Source: Diadema setosum (taxonomy: Eukaryota; Echinodermata; Echinoidea; Diadematoida; Diadematidae). Taken from it: a stretch of 64,000 nt of DNA. The position numbers were made by a program, and so were the translations under genes. The stretch is taken from the NCBI RefSeq assembly GCF_964275005.1, contig NC_092705.1:17701385-17765384 (forward strand), written 5' to 3'. Below, in pieces: positions 35,143 to 47,157 of this stretch (position 1 is the stretch's first letter; the number at the start of each line of letters is the position of its first letter). A model generated the notes under the pieces. That model worked only from the letters and a program-made list of their open reading frames with translations, was not told where the DNA came from and did not search any database.

Positions 35143-37011
35143 CTAGAACCCACAGCAGTTGTGTGAAATGCTGTTTGGTTGGGTGCCAAATGCTGCCTTT
35201 ATTGTAGCACGTCTACATTCTTTTCCGCGTAGAAAATCTTGCATGGGAGAAGTTGTTTTTCTGCCAGCACTGTCCCCGGGGAAACACAATGTCACAGCAG
35301 TACTTTGCTTGCCATCTCGTCCGATCCTCCCATTCAGCTGGATATAATCGTCTAGATCACTTGGGCATCCTCACAAAACCGTACTGTGTACGTTGCTTAC
35401 AACAACGCCCAGGCCATATGCAATGGTTGCTATCAGAACTCTGATTTCACCATCTGGTGCCGACATGCTGTCCACAATTTCCTTTTGGATATCAGTTTCT
35501 GTGTTCCGGTGGTACATATTAACATACCTGTGGCAACCTTCTGGAAGCAGTGCCTTAAAGGTCACGTACACATCACTGCACATTTTTCTTATCATCCTTT
35601 CACAACTTGCACCATGGATCTTCAAGTCATCCCACAGCCACTTTGAAAATTGTATCTAAATCTCTTGTAGCAGACTTGATTACAACATGTTTTATATTTT
35701 GCTTGTCCGGTGACTGATTTACCCACACATAACTGCGAAGACCAAGGTTTTCGATGATACCACTACGCACATCTCTGGTTGCAGTGGCTGTCAGGGCAAC
35801 AGCGGAAACTGACGACTTGAGTTTCGATCGTAATTCGCCCAATTTTCATACGCTGCTCGAAAGGCTTTGGTGTCTCCAGATGCAGTCCCCCTATTTGAAA
35901 AAACCCAAAAACACTAAGATAAAAAAAAAATCATTTTCTACATTGCACATGTGATTTTAATAATGCCTGCAGTCTCTACAATGCATATCGCATAGCCATA
36001 AGACTGCATAATTTTAATCTATGAACAAGTATGAGTACATTTGCATACTGAAGCATGTTTCTATTTAAGTGTTTCTCAATGTACATGCAGATGAAGAATT
36101 AGTCCGTGGGCCACAGCCTGTGTCTCGGTCGCTCCTCTGTGTAGAGGAGCATAGCGACCGAGACACAGGCTGTGGCTCACAGACTAATGCGGTATGTGTA
36201 ATTGTATTTGTATGCGAGAAAGTTACAGTAGTTACTGTACTGTACAAAACAATATTAAACCAGTGCAGTGACGGTGTTAACAATTTATCACAATTACACA
36301 GGATTTAACTCAGTACACCTAGGAACACTCACAAGAGTAGACGCCTGACATATGTGTACCCTATCTACCCGGCCCAGAGGCCAGACATTTAACTACAATT
36401 AGTTTTACAATCCTTTTATTATTATAATTATTATTGTTATTATTCAACAAGGGGTCTACAGTTACAGTTTGTAATTCAAGACAAGGGACACTCAATGAAA
36501 GTTGTCATGACAAATCATTTTTAGAAACTGGATAAATGATTAGCTTACCACTTTGTCACGCAGTGACTTTCGTCGACAAAAATGCCACAGATTGATCTTT
36601 CAGCAATGTGAAGATTTCTTGAGAGTCGTCTTCCAGCAAACTCTCCGGGCTTGCAAAAAGTATCGAGTATCGGCCAGACGCCATGCCTTCACGGAGGGGG
36701 TCATTCAAACCTGATGAAAGATCTCCAGCAATCAGGCCAAGATCCATAGGCATAGCCCTGCTCATCTGGTCCGAAATTAAAGACTTCAAAGGCATGACAA
36801 CAAGAGCCACAGCTTCGGAGAGTCTGGTCCATCATGTAGATCTGGTTTACGAAGAAAATCAACGCATAACGGTGCAGCTGGGAACACCACTCTCTTGCCA
36901 AAACCAGTCGGCAGGGAGATAAACAAATCATGACCACGCACGGATGAACGAGTGTATTTATTATAGGGACTTCTGCTGCTGCTCCCTGAAACCGTCAACG
37001 AATCGAAGCTT
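35143..37011 (-). pseudogene. RecQ-like DNA helicase, broken, two exons
   Basis: Helicase motifs appear in the right order on the minus strand. A Q motif (FREQQQ, about 36985) is followed by motif I (LPTGFGK, about 36905), motif Ia (PLKSLISDQ, about 36780), motif II (VDESHCVTK, about 36570) and motif III (ALTATATR, about 35795). Then come the second-domain segment ATIAYGLGV (about 35395) and motif VI with YIQLNGRIGRDG (about 35325), ending at a stop at 35143. A GT-AG intron (36548-35891, phase 2) separates motif II from the rest. Frame changes are needed near 36963, 36815, 36583, 35845 and 35630. An in-frame TGA sits at 35371. It is therefore a relic, unless the indels are assembly errors. 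RecQ enzymes unwind DNA 3'-5' using ATP. Related copies are numerous in marine invertebrate genomes, so this need not be an orthologue of a canonical repair helicase. The retained intron shows it is not a retrocopy. Confidence 0.8.
36098..36187. repeat. Perfect-looking hairpin inside the RecQ intron
   Basis: ATTAGTCCGTGGGCCACAGC and continuing sequence to 36138 is inverted at 36143-36187, with arms of about 40 bases and a loop under 10. The core ctgtgtctcggtcgct is identical in both arms. It lies wholly within the 35891-36548 intron. Likely a small palindromic MITE; a hairpin RNA is a less likely alternative. Confidence 0.75.
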
Positions 37012-37333
37012 CTCAGCAGCACATTGTGTGTGTTTAATACATACTTTATTTTCTGTAAATCAATAAATCAATCAGCAAATCAATATACATAAGGCATATA
37101 ATCATGAACATGTGGAAAATATACAGAATAAATTCAAAACAGAGTCGTTTGACTTGCATAAACAAAGATATAAAAGGTAATTAATGATACAATATACGGT
37201 ATGCATGTCTATGCAGCGGGGATTACAACAACAATTATAATTATGGAGCGATTATGCAGAGGACCGCCATTGTAAGCATAGCTTGAAAAGATGGCCGGCC
37301 GGAGGGAAAGGTAGGAACGTATACTAGTTTCGT
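37012..37333. other. No recognisable feature
   Basis: Short AT-rich stretch with agtcaatcaat words. No supported gene. Confidence 0.5.
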
Positions 37334-37378
37334 AACAATACAATACAATACAATACAATACAATACAATACAATACAA
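37334..37378. repeat. (CAATA)n tract at LINE 3' end
   Basis: Nine pentamers. On the element's sense strand they read TATTG and form its 3' terminus. Confidence 0.95.
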
Positions 37379-40300
37379 ATTCTGCTGCGAAGATAGCAGG
37401 GGAAAATAAACTCTGATGTGTGATGGTGGTGGATGTGTGTGCAAGTGCTAGAATGTGCACAAGGGCAGATATGCTGGAATGTAGAATAATAGAATTGGTT
37501 TGCTGGAAGAGGGAACGATATGCGATGTTGCTATTTGGGAGACCAACATTAATCATATGAATTATTTGTTTTTAATTCGTATTTGAAGTATACTGTAATA
37601 AAATGTGCTTCTTTAAGTTTGCTTTGAATGAAATCAAGGAGGCACATTGTTTCAACTCCTCAGGAAGAGTGTTCCATGTATCCGGACCGTGATGTCTGAT
37701 CGACTTTTGAGCAAGTAGAAGCTTTGGATTACTTAAATGAAAATCATGGGAACGACGGGTTGGGTATGAGTGAATATGGTCATTGGTAAAGGCATTATGA
37801 AAAAATGGTAATAAATTTCGAGTGTGTTTATACACAAATATGGCAGTTAAGTATATATGTATATCATGGGCCTTTAGAGTTTTAGGCGATAAAATATGGG
37901 ATCAGTGTGAGCCAAGAAATTTGAGTGTGTGCATATACGAAGAGCCTTTTTCTGAAGAATAAAAATTGTGTTTAATTTAGTTTTGCTACAGCTGCCCCAT
38001 ACAATATTGCAGTACATTACATATGGTAAAAATAAAGTGTTATATAACATTATTAAAGTTTGATCATTAATTAAATACTTTATTCTCCTTAAAACACCAG
38101 TTGTTTTAGATATTGCTGTAGTAATATTCTGGACATGAGTATTCCAAGTTAGATTGCTATCTAGGGTCACTCCTAGAAACTTGGTTGAATGTTTCTCAGC
38201 AATGTTTATATCATCAATATAAATACTTTTAGGAAGGGTGGGTTGGGATTGAAGAGTATGAAAATGTATAAAACATGTCTTATCAATATTCAATGAAAGC
38301 TTGTTACTTCTAAACCATTTTGAGATGTTGCCTAATTCCATATTAAGTGTATCAATCAGTGTTGCAATATCCTTGTGGGAGTAAAAAACTTTAGTGTCGT
38401 CTGCAAATAAGATAAAGTTCAAACGAGGGGAGGAATTAATAATGTCATTAATGTAAATCAAAAAAAGTAGGGGCCCGAGGATAGATCCCTGAGGGACACC
38501 ACATGACACGTTAGAATATTAATGAGTGACTAGATTTAAATGCAACATATTGTTTGCGATGACTTAGATAACTTCTGAACCATGACAAAGTAATCCCTCT
38601 CACGCCATAATTATGTAATTTTTCAAATAAGATGTCATGATCAATAGTGTCAAATGACTTACTAAGATCCATAAAAACTCCAATTACGTGTTCATTTTTA
38701 GTAAGCGCATCAATGATATTGTCGACAGATTTGATTATAGCATAATCAGTAGAAAATCCTTTCCTAAAACCAAACTGATTCCCAATCAATGTATCATTTT
38801 CAATCATAAACGAGTAAAGACGCTTGTAAACTACTTTTTCTAAAATTTTCGATAGAACAGGCAACAATGAGATGGGTCTATAATTTTTAACCATTGATGG
38901 ATTTTCTCTTTTATAAATGCGGGGGATAACTTTGGCGATTTTAAAAGAGCCTGGATACTTGCCATTAAGTAGGGATAGATTGAATATATGGGTGAGGGGG
39001 GCTGCTATAGAGTTAGGGGGTAAATTGTTTTTTTCAACAAATTCACCCTTAAATCATCAGGCCCACAGGATTTACTACATTTTAGAGATCGAACAGTATC
39101 AATGATTTCAGATTCATTAATTGGAGTAAAAAACAAAGAATTTTTATTACTTTCAGGTAAAAATTCTTTATATTTTTTTATATCATTTATGGGAATAGAT
39201 GCTGCTAAAGAAGGACCAACATTAACAAAAAAAAATTGTTAAAAATATTTGAAATTTGGTCAGGATTGGTAATGACATTATCATTATGATTAATACTATC
39301 AGGACATTCCGTAGGTTTCTTTTTGATTATTTCATAAACAGTCCGCCAAAGATCACATTTATCATCCTTGTTAGATTCGAGTTTATTTGAAATATATGAT
39401 TTACGTGAAACTCGAATTAAAGTAGTTAGTTTGTTTCTATATGTTTTATACCTTTTCACATTTTCAGGAGTGGGTTTTCTCAGAGATATTTTCATAAAGA
39501 CGGTTTGGAGTCAGAATGGAATGTATAAGACCTTGAGTAATCCAGGGTTGCCGGGCTCTTTTCCTTCCATTCCTTTTGGTAGTTAAAGGAATATGTTTAT
39601 CAAAACAATCTAATAGTTTTTGTTAATAAAAAAAATCATAAGAGGAATTAACATCTTGGAGTTCAAAGACGTCATTCCACTGTTCTTCAAATAAATCTTG
39701 ATTCAATGAATCAATTTTTTGCGGTGTTTCATTTCTATGCATTTTCAAGCATTGTTTGGGTTGGCGGCGTATTGGGGTTGTTACAGATTTATCGTTAATC
39801 ATAAAAATCGGTAGATGATCGGATATATCTGAATAAAGAATGCCGTTGGTACAGATTTCAGTAATAACATTAGACAGTATATCATCTATTAATGTTTCAC
39901 TATGGGTGTTGTTGTTTATTCTGGTGGGTTCATTAATGTGGGGATGCAGTGAGTTGGAAAGTGATATGTCATGAAATGGGGTTATTATAATCTCCCATCA
40001 AAAAAAAAAATGATTTTCTCTCTACAAGAATTTCATTAACACATTGGTCAAAATTGTCAAAAAAAAAGATTGAATATCATTTTGCGGAGGACGGTAAATG
40101 GTACCAACTATTATATTTTTCTCGTTATCATTTAAAATTTCAATAAATAAACTTTCTGCTTCCTGGATATGCAAATCATTTCGAATTTTTAACTTAATTT
40201 GATTATTAACATACATGGCAACCCCACCTCCTATAAATGCCACGCTTTCTGTCATTACGAATAAAATTGTAATTTTCAATGCCAAAATAGGTCCGGGGAA

Positions 40301-40551
40301 TTGGAGTGCAACCATGTTTCGGTAATTCCTATAACGGAAAATGGGAAATCATTGAGGGAACTTAGAAATAATTCAAACCATTCAAAATTTCTATTCAAAC
40401 TCCTTGAATTGAGATGGATTAAACTAAAATTAGCACAAATCTGATTTGCCTTGTTGACAAAAAAAAATTGACTGTTGAATTCATTGATAGTGAAGTACTG
40501 ACTTGTGTGGTTGACTAGCTGTTGGTAATCTATTCCAAAATCAGAATCCAT
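37334..40551 (-). mobile_element. Non-LTR retrotransposon (jockey/CR1/L2-like), near full length, broken
   Basis: On the minus strand ORF2 begins near 40551 and shows an apurinic-endonuclease domain: HLNSRSL (40420), ITETWL (40345), GGGVAMY (40215), IYRPPQND (40090), MGDYN (39995), SETLIDDIL (39905), SDHLPIF (39815). The reverse transcriptase follows: NYRPISLLPVLSKI (38880), FGFRKGFSTDYA (38775), VFMDLSKSFDTIDHD (38675), VPQGSILGPLLFLIYIND (38500) and the catalytic FADDT (38405). The C-terminal tail carries HGPDTWNTLPEEL (37685), with a stop at 37572. The 3' end is a (TATTG)n tract (37334-37378), as CR1/L2-type elements often have. Several frame changes and stops occur in the endonuclease (near 40290, 40230, 40060, 39630) and between 39500 and 38900. 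It is therefore inactive. An ORF1 was not recognised upstream. Confidence 0.9.
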
Positions 40552-42853
40552 TTACAATGAGTGACATTACGTGATCGCAGCATATCATGGTGCAACAGGA
40601 AGTGCAGCTAGTGCACATCGTTTACACGGGGTGTATACGATGAGGTGCATCGGTGCGTGTTGTGCTGTAGCAAACTATAGAGGAGCGCTTGAAACGAAAT
40701 TATTGATATGATCTACAGGACTGCAGAGCATACACACACAAAAACACAAATTCAAATAATATGCTACACTTTAGGGGTGACCTAGCAAGTACTGTAACTT
40801 ACACATAGTGAAAAATAAACAGTATCATTATGTCAATACAATCTCCTTCCTGAAAGGAATGTGTCATTTTTACAATATTCTTGTTTGACATTAGAGTGAG
40901 TTGGGATGGAATGCGGGTGAAAGAAAAGAGGAAGAAATAAAGACAGACTCCAGAAATGGGGGGTTGGACAAGAGAAAACTGGTTTCGATATAACCGTGCA
41001 TAATACGGTAGAGAAGAAAGGGAGGATATGAAGGCAGATACTGGAGGGAAGATGAGAATCTGAAAGCTATATAGGGTAGAATACGGGTAGATAAGACATT
41101 AAGCTGTGGAGACAAAGCATGAAAGAAGAGAAGAACTGGGCAGAACTGGTTGTGATACAACAGATTGATAGCTGCTGTTGTCACTGAAAACGGGAGGGTA
41201 CGGTATTTAAATTTGAAGTCCTTAACAACTATTTTGACTAACAATCATTCATAACAAAAGCAAATGACAAGGTAATCACACAATGACGTAACAGCGTAGG
41301 ACGGCTATACAATAAAGACATTCTTGCTAACAAGCAATCAAACAAGTGATACATTGACGTCGGTTACATTGTTAGTTTCTGTATCAACAGAAACGTAACT
41401 TTTATTTGTTGGATGCGAACAGTGAAATCAGAGACTGCAACAATATTATTCATGTATTTGTGACAGTAAAACCAGAGGAAGTCGAGGTCGAAAAGTCACA
41501 AAAATGTCTTTCATGCATATACTTGTCAAGTTAATTCAGGGATGTTGCCAAGCGTGAAAACTAGTGGTATGTGTATGGACCTCGATTTAATTATCTTTTT
41601 GGTACTACTGTGTCATTAACACGGGATATATATAGCTTAAATTATTCATCAACTGTACTGAAATGGAACACAAGTGGATTTTAATCATTTGAATTTTGAA
41701 TATATGGCTTAATTTGTTCGTCTACTGACTACACTGAAATTGAACACAGTTTGAATCTTGATCATCACGTTATGTGGTGAGGCTACAGAAGAATTAAAAA
41801 AAAAAGAAATACATTGGAGGAGAATGTGGTGACTAACCACACTTTCCTCATAATCACTCATACCTGCAATACCTCAACACTGGAGCAAACTCTTTACTTG
41901 AACATGCCTTGTATGCTATATTCGTTGGGATACGTGTAACAAAGGAAAACAATCGTGACAATGCCACTTAGGTTCTTTCCTGCTACTCAGATGTACCTTT
42001 AACTATAACATAAAAGTCAAGGTAGCATAGCGAGTTACAACTCAGGTGGGGTTGTTTAGTGAAGCGGAGCAAGCAAGATATACTGAATGAATGCTCTTCT
42101 CAATATCACTGTCAGAAAAGCGACGCGGAGACGCTGATGTTGACATCATTGATCATGTAAACAAGATTTGGAGGAAATATTTGAGATACTGCACAGATTT
42201 TGGTCGGAAAACGCAAAACTCGGAATCAATACGAAAAGCACATTGCACAAGCTGTACACGCGACTCGGGGGATCCACGATCGAGAAGTAAAAGCCACCTC
42301 GAAATTGACATGTACGAAAGGTCACGATGCTTTAAATGTGCGAATATCTGTTCTATTCGTATTATCCAATTTTTTTTTTTATTTGTAATTTCTTAATTAT
42401 TTCTTCTTCTTTTTTGCTGAAAATATATTAAAACGTTAATAATTGTGATATTTATAATTTGGCAAATAACAGTTATGGAACGACTATAATTTAGTCTTAA
42501 TCTTATGTATGGTTTATGCACGTTCTAATTTCATTCTCTTCTTATGATCTCTAAGATACATTATTTGAACAATTTTTCATTGAAAGAAATAAAATTTGGA
42601 TATTCCATTAATTTATGTTGAGATTAATACATAAGTTGGCGTAAAATACATATATTACATTGCTAAATGCAATATACCTGTTTTGCAATAAGACTACAAG
42701 ATTAGAGATCGACTTTTTCGATCCCGCAAATTGCCTGGTGGAAATGATTGACGCGATCTCATCGACCAATCAGGAAGCTCTAAATGAATATAGGCGGAGC
42801 CAACTCTCCCCGAAAATTTTCAGGGAAACTCGAAGCATTGGCAAACCGGACAG
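40552..42853. other. No recognised gene; possible LINE 5' flank
   Basis: Sequence just upstream of the LINE ORF2 may include its 5' UTR, but I find no ORF1 or boundary. The 117-codon minus-strand frame at 40891-41244 and the plus frame at 42091-42396 have no recognisable domain. Confidence 0.4.
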
Positions 42854-43144
42854 GGGCCCGTTTTATCAAGATAAAGTTAGTGCTGATTGTGAAATCAACT
42901 CTAACTTTAGCCAACTTAAAGTCAGCCATAACTTTAAATCAACTTTAAGTTTCCGTTTTACGAAGAGACTTAATAGTCGATTAAAGTTATAGCTGATTAC
43001 CATAACTTAACTTATGATTTAGTCAAAACGAAAAACACAGGATGAGGATGGTTTCCGGTACTGTCTGCTTAAAAACATTACAATACATAAAGCAAAACAA
43101 ACAACAACAACACGAATGTATGATTGTTTACCACTGCCACGGAA

Positions 43145-44276
43145 GCGTAGTCTGCTAGTGCGCCGCAGTATGATTTTGTAGCGCTACAGCCGCTGAATTA
43201 GAAGTATGCTTGCAACAGAACCGCAAAATACGTCGTTTTGCGTTGTATTGACGAAAGTAGGTCGATAGATTTAGCACATCTCGAGCTCAACGAAAATCAG
43301 CGTACGCGCGTACCGTGGAGAGCATGCACACCGAAGAGTATAGAAGCGCTAGCTTTTATTCTCTTTGATACGATGCACACTACAGATTTACAGTAGGATC
43401 TTAGATAACATAACGTTAGTTTTCATTGACATTGATTACTGATACAAAGGATTTCTGCAGTGGGACTGTCCAATGCATGCATTGTTTCAAATCTTGTGTG
43501 TTACGTGAAGGATTATGGAAACTTGTGAGAGTGTGGTGACTAATCTATGGCGCAGGTCAGCTTTGTAAAGAATAGATCGAGAGTCTACATGTCGAAATTC
43601 CATACCTACAATTGTAGTAGACGCTCTAGTCTGCAGTGTTAGGTAAGTACAAACGACCCGCTGTAACGTTACTTAGGCCTAACTGGTTAGATAGATCTGG
43701 GGGCGTTTCATGAAGGAACTTGTCGGATAAAATGTCCGACAAGTCAATTATATCCGACAAGTTCAGAGAAATCAGCCAATCAGACTAAACAATTTCTTAA
43801 AACTTGTCGGATATAATTGACTTGTCAGATATTTTATCCGACAAGACCTTTCATGAAACGCCCCCCAGGACTGTCGTATTCGGTGCTATAGAATTAAACT
43901 CTTTATTTTGTGTATAGGCCTACTAAACCATTAGTAACTATTGGTATCTAATGAACTAGCTCTACGTAGGCCTACGCATGTCAAAAATCGCTGGTTTCCT
44001 CGCATATTCTTTGGCAATATGGATGCATCGCACACAGACGTAGTTCAAGCGTTCGGTTACTTGCCCTTGCTGGCGGTGGCTTGATGGGCGGGCCGAGGCG
44101 CCGGGCGCGCAGGGTAGGATTGAGACTGATGTCTAACGTTAGGTGTTTTCGTGCAGCAATCGCGTATTGAAAGCAATGCATGCCGATCATGAATTTCATG
44201 CAAGGAACAGACCATAACTAGACGAAGGAAACGTAACTAAATGTTAGAGAAAGTGAGCAGTTGTTAGAGAAAGTGA
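43145..44276 (+). repeat. Tandem duplication, unit 1
   Basis: About 1.1 kb starting GCGTAGTCTGCTAGTGCG and ending at the second unit's identical start. Landmarks shared in the same order with unit 2: ttagaagta..gcaacagaacc, cagcgtacgcgcgtacc, gattatggaaacttgtgaga, gctttgtaaagaatagatcg, ctctagtctgcagtgtta, tgtataggcctactaaac, tagctctacgtaggcctacg, and gggccgaggcgccgggcgc. It contains a small MITE (43697-43869) that unit 2 lacks. Confidence 0.8.
43697..43869. mobile_element. Palindromic MITE in unit 1
   Basis: GGGGGCGTTTCATGAA at the left is inverted at the right. Both are followed inward by CTTGTCGGATAAAAT and a second inverted aattgacttgtc/gacaagtcaatt word. Total about 170 bases with a loop of about 45. 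Absent from the corresponding place of unit 2, which shows it inserted after the duplication or was lost from unit 2. Confidence 0.85.
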
Positions 44277-44657
44277 GCGTAGTCTGCTAGTGCGACGCAG
44301 TATTATTAGCGCTACAGCCGCTGAATTAGAAGTACATTTGCAACAGAACCACAAAATACGCCGTTTTGCATTGTATTGAAGAAAGTATATAGGTCGATAG
44401 ATCTAGCACATCTCTCGAGCTCAACGAAAATCTGCGTACGCGCGTACCCTAAAGACCCGCACACTACATGGATCTCTCAGTAAACCTAACGTTATAACAG
44501 TATTCATTGACATGGATATAAACGTACAGTAACCGACTGTCCAAGGTGAAGGTCGTCTATGCATTGTCTCAAGTCTTGTGTGTTTACGTGTGGGATTATG
44601 GAAACTTGTGAGAGTGTGGTGACTACAGTAGCTTGTTTTTACCTCTACGTATACGTA

Positions 44658-44998
44658 TTGACCGATTCGGGTTCGTTGAGGGCAGCAGACATTTTATGGC
44701 ACTGGGCGCAGCCATGAGCTCAAATTGCGGTGTCTCAGCCGACCCCCCCTGCTCTCCCCCACCCCCTGGGCAACATGTTTATCGCGCACTTGTAACAAAG
44801 GTTCGCGCACTAAGCAAGCATTCGCGCACTCAGTACGAGACGCCCATTGGCTAAAACAACCATGCATCAGTTTTTCATTCTGCGCGCGTGCTAGTGTAGG
44901 GAGAGGGGTGGGGAGTGGGAAGGGGGGGTCGGCTGAGACACCGCGTAATGGCGCTGCCCATGCCAAAAATACACATAGCGCGTCACAGAATCGGTCAA
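44658..44998. mobile_element. Palindromic MITE, TTGACCGATTC family
   Basis: TTGACCGATTC and its inverse at 44988-44998 are flanked by TA on both sides (44656-44657 and 44999-45000). Further in, GGTGTCTCAGCCGACCCCCC is inverted as ggggggtcggctgagacacc. The interior is GC-richer than the surroundings. Length about 340 bases, no coding capacity. The TA duplication suggests Tc1/mariner-type mobilisation; that is inference. Confidence 0.75.
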
Positions 44999-45304
44999 TA
45001 CGGCGCAGATTTACTATACACAGCCCAGTCGCCGCTGTACATACGTCGCGTAGGTATTAACAGCGTCTGGTCGGGCTAGGCGCAGATCGGCTTTGTAAAG
45101 AATAGATCGCGAGTCTACATGACGAAATTCTAGACCTAGTAGACGCTCTAGTCTGCAGTGTTACGGTATTAAAGTACAAACGACTCGCTGTAACGTTACT
45201 TACCCTTAGGCCTAACGTTAGGCCTATTCACTGGTTAGATCTTACTGTCGTACTCGGTGCTATTAAACTCTTTATTTTCTGTATAGGCCTACTAAACTAT
45301 ACTA

Positions 45305-47157
45305 TAGACCGATTCAATTTCGATGACCTATTCACCTACCGCCGCTAGCGGCGCTATAACGGTCGCCATAACTGGGGGCCAACGGGGGGCTTCCAGCGAG
45401 CTAGCTACCCAGCGAGTTGCACTTGCAGCTCAGCGGCCTAGCGTACCCATCGCGCATAGTTAGCCGGGCGCAGCCGCTGCGCCGCGGCCGGCGACCGCTG
45501 GCGCCGCGCTAATATTGTGATTGTTTACTCACTGTGTGGAAAAGTCATTCAGCGGCCTTTAATGCCTTTCTTTTGGATAAATTGAGTGATTCAGACAATG
45601 ATCTACTTTGAAAGCTTCAAAGGAAGGATCAGGAAAACACATTGTGCAGTTGTTGGGTACACAAATAACAGAAAAAAATGGAAATGGAAGCTTCACGGCA
45701 GAGTGTGAAATTCAGACACCGCTGACGTATGATATACAACAATATAAAAATGCACAGATTTCGAAACGAACTATGTCTACTACCATCTGTTTAATTAGGT
45801 TATCACTGCATATTCGTAAAATATATGTTGTTCATCTTGGAAGACAAGTTTAGATCAAAGAATTTGATAATTCACCGATTTTTTTTTTTTTTTTTTTTTT
45901 TTTGGGGGGGATTTTTTTTTTTAAATCCTTGGTGTCCTACTTGCCAAAGTTAGAATCCACTTCCTGGCTAGACTTTATTATTATGACAAACATTTTACGG
46001 CCTACAGCTAAATAAATATTTCAAGATTCGTTAGATTCTTATATTGTTTTCACTTCTTCAATGTTCAGCACTGAATTGACCATAGGCCTATTCAATTTTG
46101 GCCTGGAACTCTGAATTTGACTTTTGATAAAGTGATACTTATAAATATCAAACCATGGATGGTGGCAAACATCTGTTTCATAATCATACTAAGAAAGTAT
46201 GATTTGAAAATCACTTTTGTAGATTATAATATTAGGCGTTAACGTGATGTTATGCAAGGTTACTTAGACCTAAAACAGTACGAAGTTTCGGTTGTAGACA
46301 TCAGGCGACGTAGTCCTAACTTAAGTTTAGGCATATACGGCCTAGAAACGCCTAGATTTATATTCCGTTTGGTTTACTCAGTTAGGCTTGCCTGAAGTTA
46401 TCGACAACCGAAAATGATATAGGATGTAGGGTTCTAGAAGTCAATAGGTCTAAATCTAGTCTGGACTCTTGCCTAGATTTCTAGACAAGATCTAACGTTA
46501 GACAGATTCTACCCTGCTGGCCCGACACTCCCGAGTAAAGGCAAAAGCCTGCCTTAGTAAAAAGGTTAAGTTAACTGATAGCTTGCAATATTGCGCCATA
46601 TCTAGCTTGAGATTCTTATTCATTATTTGTATTTAATTATATCAGTTAACTTGTCAACAGCCTAGGCTTATTAGCAAGACGTCTGCCTGCGCCTAGCAAT
46701 AATTCTCCCCAGCGGTTTTTATTCTCTTGCAAGTCTTACACAAATGTGAATATACGGGGCTTACACGCGAGTACCCAAGTCACCGCCAAAGAAATAGAGT
46801 CTACAAACATTCACGGATCGTACCGATATTTACCTTGAAATTCAAGTTTTGGCTACAGCCGTATGTCATCTACCCATTCGCTCATAGTCGGTATAAGTTG
46901 TTTAATTTTATTTATTCTTAGTTAGCTAGCGAAAAAAAAAAATGAAGACTGTAGTTGTCACAAATCCAGATGCGTCGATCGCTGCCAGCACTAGAGATAG
47001 CTAGCTGGCCGGCTGGCGCCGGGTGGTAAAAGCACTGGCTGCCGCTGGCACCCTTGCCACCCACGCAGGGCGCTTGCCGACCCGGCCTGTTTGGCCCCCA
47101 GTTATGGCGTCGCCTTAAGAGGGCGCACTTCCATGAACAGTTGCTTGAATCGGTCTA
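45305..47157. mobile_element. 1.85-kb TIR element, TAGACCGATTCAA family
   Basis: TAGACCGATTCAA at the left is inverted at the right (47145-47157), with TA flanking each end. Further in, GGTCGCCATAACTGGGGGCC (45362) is inverted as ggcccccagttatggcg (47091). The termini share GACCGATTC with the smaller MITE at 44658-44998, so both probably belong to one family. The interior holds a T run at about 45880-45903, many aggcctag words and a possible THAP-like fragment. Confidence 0.7.
45633..45760 (+). pseudogene. Possible THAP-type zinc-finger fragment
   Basis: One frame reads HCAVVGYTNNRKKWKWK followed by a stop. After a change of frame the sequence continues ECEIQTPL. The order HCAVvGc.NNR.K ... 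CEI resembles THAP-domain proteins, where Cys-x2-4-Cys starts the finger, but the second Cys is Tyr here. It lies within the 1.85-kb TIR element, and THAP domains are common DNA-binding parts of transposases. Similarity is short and unverified, so this is a weak call. Confidence 0.3.

Noticed and set aside
40891-41244. Minus-strand 117-codon frame as LINE ORF1
   Set aside because: No RRM, zinc-knuckle, esterase or coiled-coil signature is visible, so it cannot be tied to the LINE.
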